DNA of 64,000 nucleotides from Paenibacillus nuruki (GCF_001721045.1 NZ_MDER01000030.1:124001-188000), one strand, 5' to 3'. Counted from the stretch's first letter, positions 44,615-53,705 are shown. A program made the numbers and translations. Notes: generated from the letters alone by a model not told the origin.

Positions 44615-44876
44615 ATCTGTCGCCTCCTGATGTGTAAGTGATTGTTACTGTATTAAACATATTTATTTGAAAAAAAACGCTATATTGCAAGATTAACTTT
44701 ATTATGTAAAACAAATTTCTAAAAATCAGCGGGAAGATCATCTATGTAGATCCATACTAAATAAATAATTTATAGAGCGTAAACCAGAAAATTGGGATGT
44801 CCTAATTCTTTTGGGGTATATCATGTATACATACGTTAAAGCAAACGGTTTGGATCAGTCATTAGGGGGCAAAAAG

Positions 44877-45719
44877 ATGAAGTTGCAAGGTAGAAGAACA
44901 AGTTCCAATGTAGAAGATCGCAGAGGTAAAGGCGGTAAAACGATTATTGGTGGAGGAATCGGCGGGATTATTATTATTTTGATTGTGACGTTATTAGGAG
45001 GCAATCCTAGTGAATTATTGAACGGTACGACGTCGACAACGACCGAATCATCTGCACCCTATCAGGCAACCGCAGAAGAACAAGAGTTAGCGAATATGGT
45101 ATCTGTAGTCTTAGCAAGTACAGAAGATGTCTGGACCGCCCAATTTAAAAAGCAAGGATTAACGTATAAGAATCCTACACTGGTACTGTATAACGATAGT
45201 GTTAATTCAGCTTGTGGTACGGCCAGTTCAGCAGTAGGGCCTTTTTATTGTCCGGGGGATCAGAAGCTGTATATTGATCTCAGTTTTTATGATGAACTTC
45301 AGCAAAAGTTCAAAGCACCCGGTGATTTTGCCATGGCTTATGTGATTGCACATGAAGTAGGTCATCATGTACAGACACTACTTGGAACTATGGATAAGAT
45401 TCAATCTACCCGTCAAAATATGAGCGAAACGCAATACAACAAAGTGCAGGTTAAGTTAGAGTTGCAAGCCGATTATCTGGCAGGTGTCTGGGCACATGAT
45501 GCGCAAGGAACGAACCTGTTAGAAGAAGGTGATCTCGAAGAAGCGCTCACCGCAGCAAGCGCTGTTGGTGATGATACCCTTCAGAAGCAAGGACAGGGAT
45601 ATGTTGTACCAGATAGCTTTACACATGGTACATCAGAACAGCGCAAACGTTGGTTTTATAAAGGATTTGAGTCAGGCACGATCGCAGGTGGAGATACCTT
45701 TAATGCAAGTAGCTTATAA
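44877..45719 (+). CDS. Neutral zinc metallopeptidase (YpfJ family)
   Basis: A 280-residue membrane-anchored protein. The single TM helix is about residues 23-40 (IIGGGIGGIIIILIVTLLGG); the rest is outside the cell. The zinc site is VIAHEVGHHVQ (HExxH) with the downstream Glu in LELQADYLAGVWAHD. The Cys pair SACGTA/FYCPGDQ is conserved. ATG 44877 follows AGGGGG at good spacing; the frame runs open upstream to 44811, but that part reads like leader. Substrate unknown. Confidence 0.9.
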   Translation: MKLQGRRTSSNVEDRRGKGGKTIIGGGIGGIIIILIVTLLGGNPSELLNGTTSTTTESSAPYQATAEEQELANMVSVVLASTEDVWTAQFKKQGLTYKNPTLVLYNDSVNSACGTASSAVGPFYCPGDQKLYIDLSFYDELQQKFKAPGDFAMAYVIAHEVGHHVQTLLGTMDKIQSTRQNMSETQYNKVQVKLELQADYLAGVWAHDAQGTNLLEEGDLEEALTAASAVGDDTLQKQGQGYVVPDSFTHGTSEQRKRWFYKGFESGTIAGGDTFNASSL

Positions 45720-45726
45720 ATAATTC

Positions 45727-45788
45727 AAAAAAAGTCTGGCAACAGGTTCTCTTTACCGAGGTAGAGAAATCCTGTTACCAGACTTTTT
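45727..45788. terminator. Bidirectional long intrinsic terminator
   Basis: AAAAAAGTCTGG pairs with CCAGACTTTTTT, extended inward by AACAGG/CCTGTT and TTCTCT/AGAGAA. It separates the metallopeptidase from the converging acetyltransferase. Confidence 0.88.
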
Positions 45789-46330
45789 TATTGTTGTCCT
45801 TGTATAGCATGTTGTTTGCTATGTAAGTTCATAGCATAATGATAAAGTTGTTGGAAAGGAACCCGATATTCTTCAATTAATCCTTGTGGAGTGGCTAATG
45901 TAGAAGTCTTTTTCGCCAGCTTGGAACATAATCGCTGTAATGAAGGTTCAGAAGCAATCCAGAAGCGAACTTCTTTGATCCCCCGTCCAGACTGATCAAT
46001 ATGTTCTACTAAATGTTGCAGAGCATGTGTAAACATTTTAGTTTTGCGATATTTAGGGCTGAAAATAATAGACTGAATCTGTATAACGTCGGTGTTATAG
46101 TAAGCATCTTCAGCAGTTCCATACAAGTAACTCCAAGCCCCTACCACTTCCTGATAAGCATCCAGACTGATAAAACATTCCTCTTCCAAAAGCAGTGGAA
46201 ACGGCGTAAAACCAAGTGTGAATAATAAAGGATGAGGCGTAGGAAGTTTCACATGATTTTCCAAAACAAAGGTCATATATTGTTCTTGATACATAGCGTT
46301 GGAACAGACTTGCATACGATAGTTCATCAT
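45788..46330 (-). CDS. GNAT-like acetyltransferase, divergent
   Basis: A 180-residue protein with a weak GNAT pattern: ECFISLDAYQEVVGAWSYLYG (strands 2-4) and IIFSPKYRKTKMFTHALQHL in the place of the acetyl-CoA loop. It lacks the usual Q/R-x-x-G-x-G/A, so activity is uncertain. AAAGGAG precedes tandem ATGs at 46330 and 46327 on the minus strand. The 339-base region upstream has a possible promoter and attenuator-like hairpin. Confidence 0.7.
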   Translation of the reverse strand: MMNYRMQVCSNAMYQEQYMTFVLENHVKLPTPHPLLFTLGFTPFPLLLEEECFISLDAYQEVVGAWSYLYGTAEDAYYNTDVIQIQSIIFSPKYRKTKMFTHALQHLVEHIDQSGRGIKEVRFWIASEPSLQRLCSKLAKKTSTLATPQGLIEEYRVPFQQLYHYAMNLHSKQHAIQGQQ

Positions 46331-46403
46331 AAACGACTCCTTTGTGTATAAAGTAATGCTGACATAAATAACAACCATATCCCTTGGCTTCTAAGCTGAA
46401 AAT

Positions 46404-46443
46404 AAGAGAAAAAGACCTCGATGTAATCTGCCGAATCGAGGTC
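46404..46443 (-). terminator. Terminator-like hairpin (possible attenuator) upstream of the GNAT gene
   Basis: On the minus strand GACCTCGAT (46443-46435) pairs with ATCGAGGTC (46422-46414), then TTTTTCTCTTATTTT. It lies about 75 bases before the GNAT ribosome site, in the 5' leader. A possible promoter TTGACA-17-TGTTAT sits upstream (about 46533-46505). The region 46444-46669 contains no other clear feature. Confidence 0.6.
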
Positions 46444-46669
46444 TACAAAGATATGATGGGAGGAAACCGTTCGGATAGGTGTGATCATAGAAGAGATTCG
46501 AAAGATAACAGAAGATTTTATATTTAATGTCAATTATTCTCCCATGATCCGGGTTGTTTTTATTGTAGCAAACCAAGAAGTACGCATCTATTAACTAAAG
46601 TTAACTTCAATAGATTTTTATGACAGAGGAGTCACTTTTTTATGAAGTGCTATATATCATTTCATCAGA

Positions 46670-49249
46670 TTAAGATTCTGAAAACAATTCCAATTCTTGT
46701 GATTTGAGCAGAGCTTGTACACGAGAAGTCACTTCAAGCTTGTTGTATATTCGGTTGATGTATACTTTGATCGTACCGATGGTGAGTCCTAATTGATCTG
46801 CAATTTGTTGATTGGAATGACCTTGATGGATCAGCTTAAGCACTGCTAATTCTTTGGGTGTTAATGCTTCGATAAGATGAGTAGTTGTTGGAAAAGGCAC
46901 TTTGCCTTCTGCTTCTAACACACGTAGTAACTTGGTAATATAATCAAGCATCGTTGGATGGTTGGCTACGCTACGGGTATGGCTTAACTTTTGCAATAAG
47001 ATATAGACAATATCGCCTTCATCTACAAATGTCCGTATATAGTCAAAAGGCAGTACTAATTCGATCGCTTGCTGAAGTAATAGCACAGCAGTATCGGTCT
47101 GTCCTTTACGATAAGTACAAATAGACTGAAGCACAATAGACGTACATTCAATATGAATCGCATGTTCATTTTCCGCTAAAAAACGAATCGAAGATAAGAT
47201 TTCTAAAGCAGTATTGTATTCTTTTTTGACCATAAGTACACGTGCTAATACTGTAAATGCTAGAGCTTGATCTAAAGAAACACGATGTTGTGGTGTGATC
47301 GCAATCGAATCGAGTGTATTAACCGCTTGCTCGATGTTGCCTTCGTATAGGTCTATCCATGCACTAAAAGCATAGAGATGTTTGCGCCAGTTATGATGTG
47401 CACTTTCTTCAAGCAGTTGCAAAGTGTTTTCCAGAATCGTCCGCGCTGTAATATACTGCTTTTCTTTTAGTTTCAACTTAATAGTCGTTAAGCGAAAAGG
47501 AACCAGTATTCCGGGAACCATACGGTAACTTTCTTGTTTGGATACCACTTGCAACCAGTGCATACAGGTCGTCAGATCATTGCGTTCATAAGCCCCTTCC
47601 GCAATCGCTTGCATAATATACTGACAGAGTAGGGACTGTTCTCCATGATGTTGAGTAAGAAAATGTACCATTTCTTTGCCGACATTGGCTGTTTGTTGGT
47701 TGAGCAGACCTTTCAGACCAAAAGCTGTATTTCGAACAAAAGGTTCACTTTTGTTATAATTAAAGTTGAAAAAAACCGATTCTTGAGGTAATTCGCGACC
47801 TGCATGATGCATAAAAGAAAACCATTCATCAAAGTTACGCGAGACAAAAATCATATTGGTTTTGACCAGAAATAAAATACCTAGATGCTTAGAAGCACTG
47901 CCTGTAAGACCTAGCTCTTGTATACGTTGCTCGCAAGCTTTGAGTAACTGTGCTGATTCTTCAAAACGATCTGTAATACTCAAAATAAAAGCATGAATCA
48001 AACACAGTTTAATCGTACATTCGTAGTCATCAGGGAACAAGGTGAACCAGTGCAGTAACGTATCCAGTTCACCTTTGCCTAGCCATTCTTCAATATGTTC
48101 ATCTATTAATTGAGAAGCTTGTTCATAGTTATGCGCGATCAAAGAATGATCGATCGCTTCTTCGATCCAATGACGATCTTTGTAGAGTTGACTGGCTTTT
48201 TGATGCCCTTCGATCCACAGCGATTCAGACGATTGACGTAATACATTTTGCACAAATTCAGCAAACAAATGATGGTACCGATACCATTCTCCTTCTTCAT
48301 CGAGCGGAATCAGAAATAGAGTCAATCGTTGCAGACGATGTAGTTTATCCTGACTATCACTGAGCCCGGTAAGTTGATCGCAGAGTTCAGCATTGATGCG
48401 CTTCAAAATCGAAGTCTGTAACAAAAAAGATTGCAGTTCTTCGTCTAACCGACTCCACACTTCTTGAAATAAGTAATCAGCAATATTACGATGCTTTCCA
48501 TTAAAATCTAGAAAAAAGCGATGCTGATCATCACCTTGTTGAATTGAAATCAAAGCCAACTGAATACCGGCAATCCAGCCTTCAGTCTGTTCAACAAGCA
48601 TATGAATCATTTCTGAAGGTAATGAATAGCCCATCGTTTGCTTGCAAAATAAAGATACTTCTTCTTCTGAAAAAGCCATTTCGCCAGCAGCTATAATATT
48701 TAATTGTTGTCGTACCAACCATTTGCCGATATGTACAAAAGGAAGAGCATGACGAGAAGAGATATACAGATGCACATGCCTCGGTAAATAGTCGATGAGA
48801 TACGAAAGACTGTTGTGAATATCCGGACTTCGAATAAAGTGATAGTCATCCAAAATGATCGCTAACGGTTGCTCTACTTTTTCTAATTCATAAATAAACA
48901 TATCGATAAAAGAAGTCATTCCGCTTATGGATGAACTGGACAATAGCGGTAACAATCGTTCTTCCAGATCAGGAATCCGATAACAAGATAACGAATAGAT
49001 AACATAACGCCAGAATCTGCGCTGATCGTTATCTCGTTCATCTAATGATAACCACGCATACGGTTGTTTTTTCTCATATAGCCATTGTCCAAGCAGAGTT
49101 GATTTGCCGCTACCTGCTGGCGCATACACCATATTGACTCTAAAATTCATGCCTTGTTCTACACGATGAATCCATTCGGGACGGTCGATCGTATAGGTTC
49201 GAATCATCGGTTTAGAGACTTTTGTTTTTAACAATATAGAACTTTCCAT
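46670..49249 (-). CDS. MalT-like LuxR family (LAL) ATP-dependent transcriptional regulator
   Basis: A large regulator of 859 residues. N-terminal STAND NTPase: Walker A VYAPAGSGKST at 41-51 and Walker B LAIILDDYHF near 130, with LSLDERDNDQRRFWRYVI. The middle is TPR-like helices (about 360-760). The C-terminus has a LuxR HTH (LTPKELAVLKLIHQGHSNQQ, then IGTIKVYINRIYNKL). Members act when a ligand frees the ATPase to oligomerise. It is divergent from the TIM-barrel gene at 49395, a possible target. The inducer is unknown. Confidence 0.92.
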   Translation of the reverse strand: MESSILLKTKVSKPMIRTYTIDRPEWIHRVEQGMNFRVNMVYAPAGSGKSTLLGQWLYEKKQPYAWLSLDERDNDQRRFWRYVIYSLSCYRIPDLEERLLPLLSSSSISGMTSFIDMFIYELEKVEQPLAIILDDYHFIRSPDIHNSLSYLIDYLPRHVHLYISSRHALPFVHIGKWLVRQQLNIIAAGEMAFSEEEVSLFCKQTMGYSLPSEMIHMLVEQTEGWIAGIQLALISIQQGDDQHRFFLDFNGKHRNIADYLFQEVWSRLDEELQSFLLQTSILKRINAELCDQLTGLSDSQDKLHRLQRLTLFLIPLDEEGEWYRYHHLFAEFVQNVLRQSSESLWIEGHQKASQLYKDRHWIEEAIDHSLIAHNYEQASQLIDEHIEEWLGKGELDTLLHWFTLFPDDYECTIKLCLIHAFILSITDRFEESAQLLKACEQRIQELGLTGSASKHLGILFLVKTNMIFVSRNFDEWFSFMHHAGRELPQESVFFNFNYNKSEPFVRNTAFGLKGLLNQQTANVGKEMVHFLTQHHGEQSLLCQYIMQAIAEGAYERNDLTTCMHWLQVVSKQESYRMVPGILVPFRLTTIKLKLKEKQYITARTILENTLQLLEESAHHNWRKHLYAFSAWIDLYEGNIEQAVNTLDSIAITPQHRVSLDQALAFTVLARVLMVKKEYNTALEILSSIRFLAENEHAIHIECTSIVLQSICTYRKGQTDTAVLLLQQAIELVLPFDYIRTFVDEGDIVYILLQKLSHTRSVANHPTMLDYITKLLRVLEAEGKVPFPTTTHLIEALTPKELAVLKLIHQGHSNQQIADQLGLTIGTIKVYINRIYNKLEVTSRVQALLKSQELELFSES

Positions 49250-49394
49250 AGATCCCGTCCTGTCTCCTTGGATTACGATAAAAGGTTTTTACAAAGGCTC
49301 TTATCCTAATTGATCAAGGTTTATTTCGTATATTGTAATATATAGATACATCAAAAACGATAGAATAGATAGAGCGAAAAAAGGAGAGAATACA

Positions 49395-50171
49395 GTGAAT
49401 TATATGCGACTAAAAGGAAGCTTAGATCAGCCTAGCCTAGATAATCGGCTTTCCTATAACCCTGAGATTATTGAATTTTACCTGAGTGCTACAGATATGC
49501 AACGAACAGACTTTATTCGTACTCGAATACGCGAGTTAAAAGCCAGAGGAGTTACAGTATATTTACACCATCCATCCCGATATCAACATACCTTTTTAGA
49601 TATTATGAGCACAAATATAGAATTGCGCCGATTTTATCATGAATCGACTCAACAATTGGTTCAAATTTGTAAAGAAGAAGGAGCTAAATGTGTGTTACAT
49701 GCACATTATGTACGCAGTGAGAATACAGAAGTATCACGCGAACGAACGATAGCTTTGCGAGAAGAGATTGCAGCTATTTTAGAATACGGACGAGAACAGA
49801 TTGTCTGGGAAGATTCAACAGAAGGACTGTTTTGCTATTCTAATCCATACTTAATCGATGATCTGATTATCCCATTATCATTGCCTTTAAATGTAGATGT
49901 CAGTCATACCTTTATCGCCTTCCGGGGAGATAATCATAAATTACGTGAAGTGCTTGAGCGTACAGCACCTTATGCAGTGTACTATCATCTGGTAGATAGT
50001 ATGGGACAAGTACATGATTCTTTACCGTTAGGAGAGGGTCTTATCGATTGGCAGATGGTGAAGCCGTTTGTAGAGGGGAAAGATTATATTTTTGAAATTA
50101 ATCTTGTAGGCGATCACAGCGATTGTACACCTATGGTGGAAAGTGCGAAGTATTTTGCAGCATTATCATAA
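49395..50171 (+). CDS. Sugar phosphate isomerase/epimerase-like TIM-barrel protein
   Basis: A 258-residue xylose-isomerase-like (AP_endonuc_2) TIM barrel. Candidate metal ligands are on strand ends: KCVLHAHYV, QIVWEDSTEG, NVDVSHTFI and YYHLVDSMG. The substrate is not clear: inositol, ketose or a nucleic-acid role are all seen in this fold. AAGGAGAG precedes the GTG start. It is divergent from the MalT-like regulator across 145 bases. Confidence 0.78.
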   Translation: MNYMRLKGSLDQPSLDNRLSYNPEIIEFYLSATDMQRTDFIRTRIRELKARGVTVYLHHPSRYQHTFLDIMSTNIELRRFYHESTQQLVQICKEEGAKCVLHAHYVRSENTEVSRERTIALREEIAAILEYGREQIVWEDSTEGLFCYSNPYLIDDLIIPLSLPLNVDVSHTFIAFRGDNHKLREVLERTAPYAVYYHLVDSMGQVHDSLPLGEGLIDWQMVKPFVEGKDYIFEINLVGDHSDCTPMVESAKYFAALS

Positions 50172-50219
50172 GTTCATAAGTACCTGATCCATAAAAAATA
50201 CACCAATATCAAAATACAG

Positions 50220-50264
50220 AAAAAGACCTTAATCCATGCTAGACGGATATAAGGTCTTTTTTCT
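50220..50264. terminator. Bidirectional intrinsic terminator
   Basis: AAAAAGACCTTA pairs with TAAGGTCTTTTT, with an inner TCC/GGA extension and Ts on both strands, between two converging genes. Confidence 0.85.
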
Positions 50265-50283
50265 GCTTATCTATTGTTTATAT

Positions 50284-51642
50284 TTATAGGACGCGTCCTG
50301 TCAAAATACCAGTAGCTGCTCGTCTGCCAGAGATTGCCGCACCTTCCATAGTAGCAAGTAACGGTTGGTCTGTATAATCGCCAGCTAGAAAAAGACCATC
50401 GATCGGAGTGATCTGTTTGGGACGTTTGTGTTCATTGCCTTTAGCCAGACGATAGAAATTCTCTTTCCCTCGTATAATCCGATATTGGGTCATCGTATCT
50501 ACATTAGGTAGATCCACTTCGTGTAGCGATTTTTTGGTGATTTCCCAGACTTCTTCATCCGGCAGATCAATTAAGCTATCAGGATCAACCAGAATAATCG
50601 AAGCTCGTCCTGTTGGACGCTTAAATGTTGTACGGGATTGTTCGCTAAATGACCCTAATTGTGTACCCGGGCCAAACGTTGTATGATCCGCATCTGCTAA
50701 TTTCTCTGTCGCTTCAAATTGTGCAGTTACATAAGGCATCGAATCTAACGACAACAAATCCTGAAACCATTCATGATTATGGAAATGTTCAGACAATAAC
50801 ATTTGAGCACGGCGAATATTTGTGGCAACAACTACCTGCTCTCCATAAATCTGTGAACTGTCTTCTAACTGCACACCGACTACTTTTTCGTTATCATATA
50901 ATAAATGAGACACCGTTTTACCTGTAAGCACTTGTCCACCACGGTCTTCGATCGCTTTGGCAAGAGGACCTGTCATCACATCGGTCATGCCTCCTTTGAA
51001 AGCCCCAATACGTACTTTGGCTAGACGCGGTAAAGCAGGAGCGAATAGACCGAAAAACGCATACGCTGAGTATTCTTCGATAGGTAAAAAGAATATGCCT
51101 GATGATAACGGTTGAATCAATCGTTCGATTGCATCTGTCGACACGCTATATTTTTCCGCATATGCTTTGATCGAGTATTGATCCAAGTAATGTGGTTTGC
51201 TGATATAATCTTTAAATCCAGCTGTAAAAAAAGGAATTAGAGACGCTTTATCGGCGGGGGAAATAAGATCGTTATTACCCAACGCGCCAGCAATTGTTTT
51301 GAGAGGGGCTTTGAACGGATCGAGTCCAAATGTACCCTGTGCTTCGGTATGACGAATATTGGTTGTTTCTTCCCAATGCACCATGTCACTCATCGAAATG
51401 CCTGCATTTTTTAGAATTTCAGGAAGCACTGTATAATAACCTAGAAATTTATGAAATCCAGATTCCACTTCCATCCCATCTTCTACCCAGTTAGCAGTTC
51501 GTCCACCAATATAAGGAGCGGCTTCAAGTACCATAACACGCTTACCTTTATCCGCTAATTCAAACGCGCAACAAAGACCAGCAAGTCCTGATCCAATAAT
51601 AATGGTAGGTTCTAGCGAAGAGTCATTTTGCATATGTACCAT
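50284..51642 (-). CDS. FAD-dependent amine-oxidase/phytoene-desaturase-like oxidoreductase
   Basis: A 452-residue flavoprotein. N-terminal FAD site TIIIGSGLAGLCCAFELADKG with EAAPYIGGRTANW, and the C-terminal FAD motif LFLAGDYTDQPLLATMEGAAISGRRAA. Relatives include protoporphyrinogen oxidase, hydroxysqualene dehydroxylase and carotenoid desaturases; no isoprenoid genes adjoin, so the substrate is open. ATG 51642 has an AGGTTGGTG site nine bases upstream; ATG 51666 is possible. Single gene. Confidence 0.85.
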   Translation of the reverse strand: MVHMQNDSSLEPTIIIGSGLAGLCCAFELADKGKRVMVLEAAPYIGGRTANWVEDGMEVESGFHKFLGYYTVLPEILKNAGISMSDMVHWEETTNIRHTEAQGTFGLDPFKAPLKTIAGALGNNDLISPADKASLIPFFTAGFKDYISKPHYLDQYSIKAYAEKYSVSTDAIERLIQPLSSGIFFLPIEEYSAYAFFGLFAPALPRLAKVRIGAFKGGMTDVMTGPLAKAIEDRGGQVLTGKTVSHLLYDNEKVVGVQLEDSSQIYGEQVVVATNIRRAQMLLSEHFHNHEWFQDLLSLDSMPYVTAQFEATEKLADADHTTFGPGTQLGSFSEQSRTTFKRPTGRASIILVDPDSLIDLPDEEVWEITKKSLHEVDLPNVDTMTQYRIIRGKENFYRLAKGNEHKRPKQITPIDGLFLAGDYTDQPLLATMEGAAISGRRAATGILTGRVL

Positions 51643-51779
51643 AATTAAGTTCACCAACCTTTTCATCTTTTACTAAAGTATTAACCATTAATAGGGAGCA
51701 TCAACTTTATTTGTATACATTTGTATTCAGTATATAGATTCTTTGTTATGATTTGAGATAAAAAAGGGGTTGAAATGAG

Positions 51780-52181
51780 ATGCAGATTATTCATCGTATT
51801 CCATCTGTGGAAGAGTATTTGGCTCTACGCAAGGTTTCAGGTTTAAGTGAGATGAGTATAGAAGGAGCCACTAAAGGGTTGCCGAATACACTGTTTGCTG
51901 TTGTGCTTGAAGAAGAAGGGCAAGCAATAGGGATGGGCCGAGTCGTAGGCGATGGCGGATTGTTTTTTCATATTACCGATATCTGTGTACGTCCTGAATA
52001 TCAAGGTAACGGATACGGCAAAGCAATTATGCGTGAAATCAAAACATACTTAGAAGAGAATGCATCTCCTCAATCCCATGCGGTATTATTTGCAGATCCA
52101 CCAGCAGATCAATTGTATGCTCAGTACGGATTTACTTATACAGCTCCTCATTCCTTGGGCATGTGGTGGAAAAAGGAATAG
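51780..52181 (+). CDS. GNAT N-acetyltransferase (small)
   Basis: A 133-residue GNAT with a clear acetyl-CoA loop: ITDICVRPEYQGNGYGKAIMREI (QGNGYG). The C-terminal strand is LYAQYGFTYTAP. AAGGGGTTG precedes the ATG. The substrate is unknown. It is divergent from the flavoprotein gene. Confidence 0.9.
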   Translation: MQIIHRIPSVEEYLALRKVSGLSEMSIEGATKGLPNTLFAVVLEEEGQAIGMGRVVGDGGLFFHITDICVRPEYQGNGYGKAIMREIKTYLEENASPQSHAVLFADPPADQLYAQYGFTYTAPHSLGMWWKKE

Positions 52182-52341
52182 AATTTTTCAAACCGTTGGT
52201 TTTCACAAACGATACTAACTGCTAATCATTAGAAACCTATAGAGATGATGGTCTACAACATGGTAAGATGAGAGTATTCGTAGTTTTCGAGTGCAAATTA
52301 TGATAGGATAAACACCTATATAGAATGAGGAAGTGACCATA

Positions 52342-52698
52342 TTGATTAATATAACAATCCCAACAGCGGATGTTACCATTACGAAACAAATTAACCCTGA
52401 GCTTAGCCATATTTATGGATTTACTGATTTTCATCTGATTTCGCGTGAAACAGGCGGTATCTTTATGTTCTATAACGAACAAGATGAATTACTATTTGTT
52501 GGTAAAGCACGTAAGCTTAGACCACGCGTCAAAAAGCATTTCGAAGATACCGTATCACCGATCAAAGATCACCGTGATGAAGTGACCAAGATTGAAGTCT
52601 GCTTGATCGACAACGCTATGGATCGTGAGATTTATGAGACATACATTATCAATACACTACATGCGAAATACAATGTAGAAAAAGTATTTTACAAGTAA
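52342..52698 (+). CDS. Stand-alone GIY-YIG nuclease-domain protein (UvrC N-terminal-like)
   Basis: A 118-residue protein whose core matches the GIY-YIG domain of UvrC: GGIFMFYNEQDELLFVGKARKLRPRV (residues about 38-63) with the usual Arg (KARKLRPR) and the late catalytic-type Glu (MDREIYETYI). The first GIY is GIF and the second YIG is FVG. None of the UvrC C-terminal parts is present. I prefer TTG 52342 because GAGGAAGTG is just upstream; GTG 52333 lies within it. It is directly before the AbiF locus, but a distinct promoter lies between them. Confidence 0.82.
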   Translation: MINITIPTADVTITKQINPELSHIYGFTDFHLISRETGGIFMFYNEQDELLFVGKARKLRPRVKKHFEDTVSPIKDHRDEVTKIEVCLIDNAMDREIYETYIINTLHAKYNVEKVFYK

Positions 52699-52705
52699 AA
52701 TGGTG

Positions 52706-52734
52706 TTGATAGATATATATTAATCATTTATAAT
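52706..52734 (+). promoter_or_regulatory. Consensus sigma-A promoter of the AbiF-associated RNA
   Basis: TTGATA (52706-52711), a 17-base spacer, and a perfect TATAAT (52729-52734). The start site is expected near 52741. It begins eight bases after the GIY-YIG stop codon, so the hairpin that follows is not simply that gene's terminator. Confidence 0.8.
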
Positions 52735-52740
52735 TAAGTT

Positions 52741-52797
52741 AACAGATCTCGCCACGCATACCTTAGGGTTGCGCACCAGGGCGAGACAATTTTTTTA
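52741..52797 (+). ncRNA. Predicted small RNA upstream of the AbiF-like gene
   Basis: The transcript from the promoter above would be about 57 bases. The outer stem TCTCGCC (52747-52753) pairs with GGCGAGA (52780-52786). An inner hairpin pairs CGCA (55-58) with TGCG (70-73), and ACC with GGT around TTAG, with one bulge. The single-stranded CACCAGG remains beside it, and a TTTTTTT tract ends it at about 52796. Recent work, as I recall it, reports that AbiF-family HEPN RNases are paired with such an RNA encoded just upstream. Alternative: a terminator with leader. Confidence 0.6.
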
Positions 52798-52817
52798 TAT
52801 GGAGTTATTTACATACA

Positions 52818-53690
52818 ATGAAAATTATCCCTCACTCTATTAAGCCTTCCAAAACTGTTGAAGAGCAACTCGATATTTTCAAATCAAGAGGATTAATTAT
52901 TGAGAATGAAGAATGGGCAAAGAGCATACTGACTCATGTTAGTTATTATCGATTAACTGCGTATACGTTGTCTTTAAAAAATGGAAATCAATTTAATAAA
53001 AAGGTCACGTTCGAGAATATTTATCATCTTTATGAGTTTGATCTAAAATTAAGATCTTTGGTAATGGAAGTTACTGAAACTATTGAAATCTCTATGCGTA
53101 CACATATTTCTCTTACACTTTCCCAAAAATATGATGGCATGGGTTATATGTATGCTGAAAATTTTATGGATTCAGATAAACATGATAATTTTATCAAAGA
53201 ATTAAATAGAACCCTTGAGCTGTCTAAAGATGTTTTTGTTAAGCATTATTATTCGAAATATGCTGGTGAGTTTCCTGTATGGGTAGCTATGGAAATTACT
53301 ACTTTTGGAATGATATCTAAATTGTTCAAAAACTTAAAGAAGGAAGATAAAGACTACATAGGATATATATATTATGGCGGTATAAAAGGGTTTTATATAG
53401 GTAGTTGGCTACATTCGATTAGTAATCTTAGAAATATATGTGCTCATTATGGACGAGTGTACAATAGAAATTTTCCACATCCTCCTCAATTATTTAAAAA
53501 AGATAAGCCAAAAATTATAGATGATAAGAAAGTTTTTTCGACCATTTTGATTATGAAATACTTCATCCCAAACAAAGATGTATGGAATGATTGGTTAGAA
53601 AAACTTAAAAATTTACTTGATATGTATTCAGAAATAGATCGAACATTAATAGGATTTCCGCCAGATTGGTATGCTGTTTTAAAAAAATGA
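52818..53690 (+). CDS. Abi_2/AbiF-family HEPN protein, predicted RNase toxin or phage-defence effector
   Basis: A 290-residue Abi_2 (AbiD/AbiF) family protein. Features are the N-terminal KPSKTVEEQLDIFKSRGL and WAKSILTHVSYYRLTAYTL, FDLKLRSLVMEVTETIEISMRT, and FPVWVAMEITTFGMISKLF. The HEPN active site R-x4-H is Arg205-His210 (LRNICAHYGRVYNR). HEPN nucleases of this family cut RNA and cause abortive infection. The ribosome site GGAG (52801-52804) is 13 bases from the ATG, so translation may be weak. The gene is clearly AT-richer than its neighbours, which hints at transfer. A strong terminator follows. Confidence 0.87.
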   Translation: MKIIPHSIKPSKTVEEQLDIFKSRGLIIENEEWAKSILTHVSYYRLTAYTLSLKNGNQFNKKVTFENIYHLYEFDLKLRSLVMEVTETIEISMRTHISLTLSQKYDGMGYMYAENFMDSDKHDNFIKELNRTLELSKDVFVKHYYSKYAGEFPVWVAMEITTFGMISKLFKNLKKEDKDYIGYIYYGGIKGFYIGSWLHSISNLRNICAHYGRVYNRNFPHPPQLFKKDKPKIIDDKKVFSTILIMKYFIPNKDVWNDWLEKLKNLLDMYSEIDRTLIGFPPDWYAVLKK

Positions 53691-53705
53691 AATAATAATC
53701 TAAGT

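Noticed and set aside
52747-52797. Hairpin as the simple terminator of the GIY-YIG gene
   Set aside because: A consensus promoter lies between that gene and the hairpin with the start site right at the hairpin base; termination of both is still possible.
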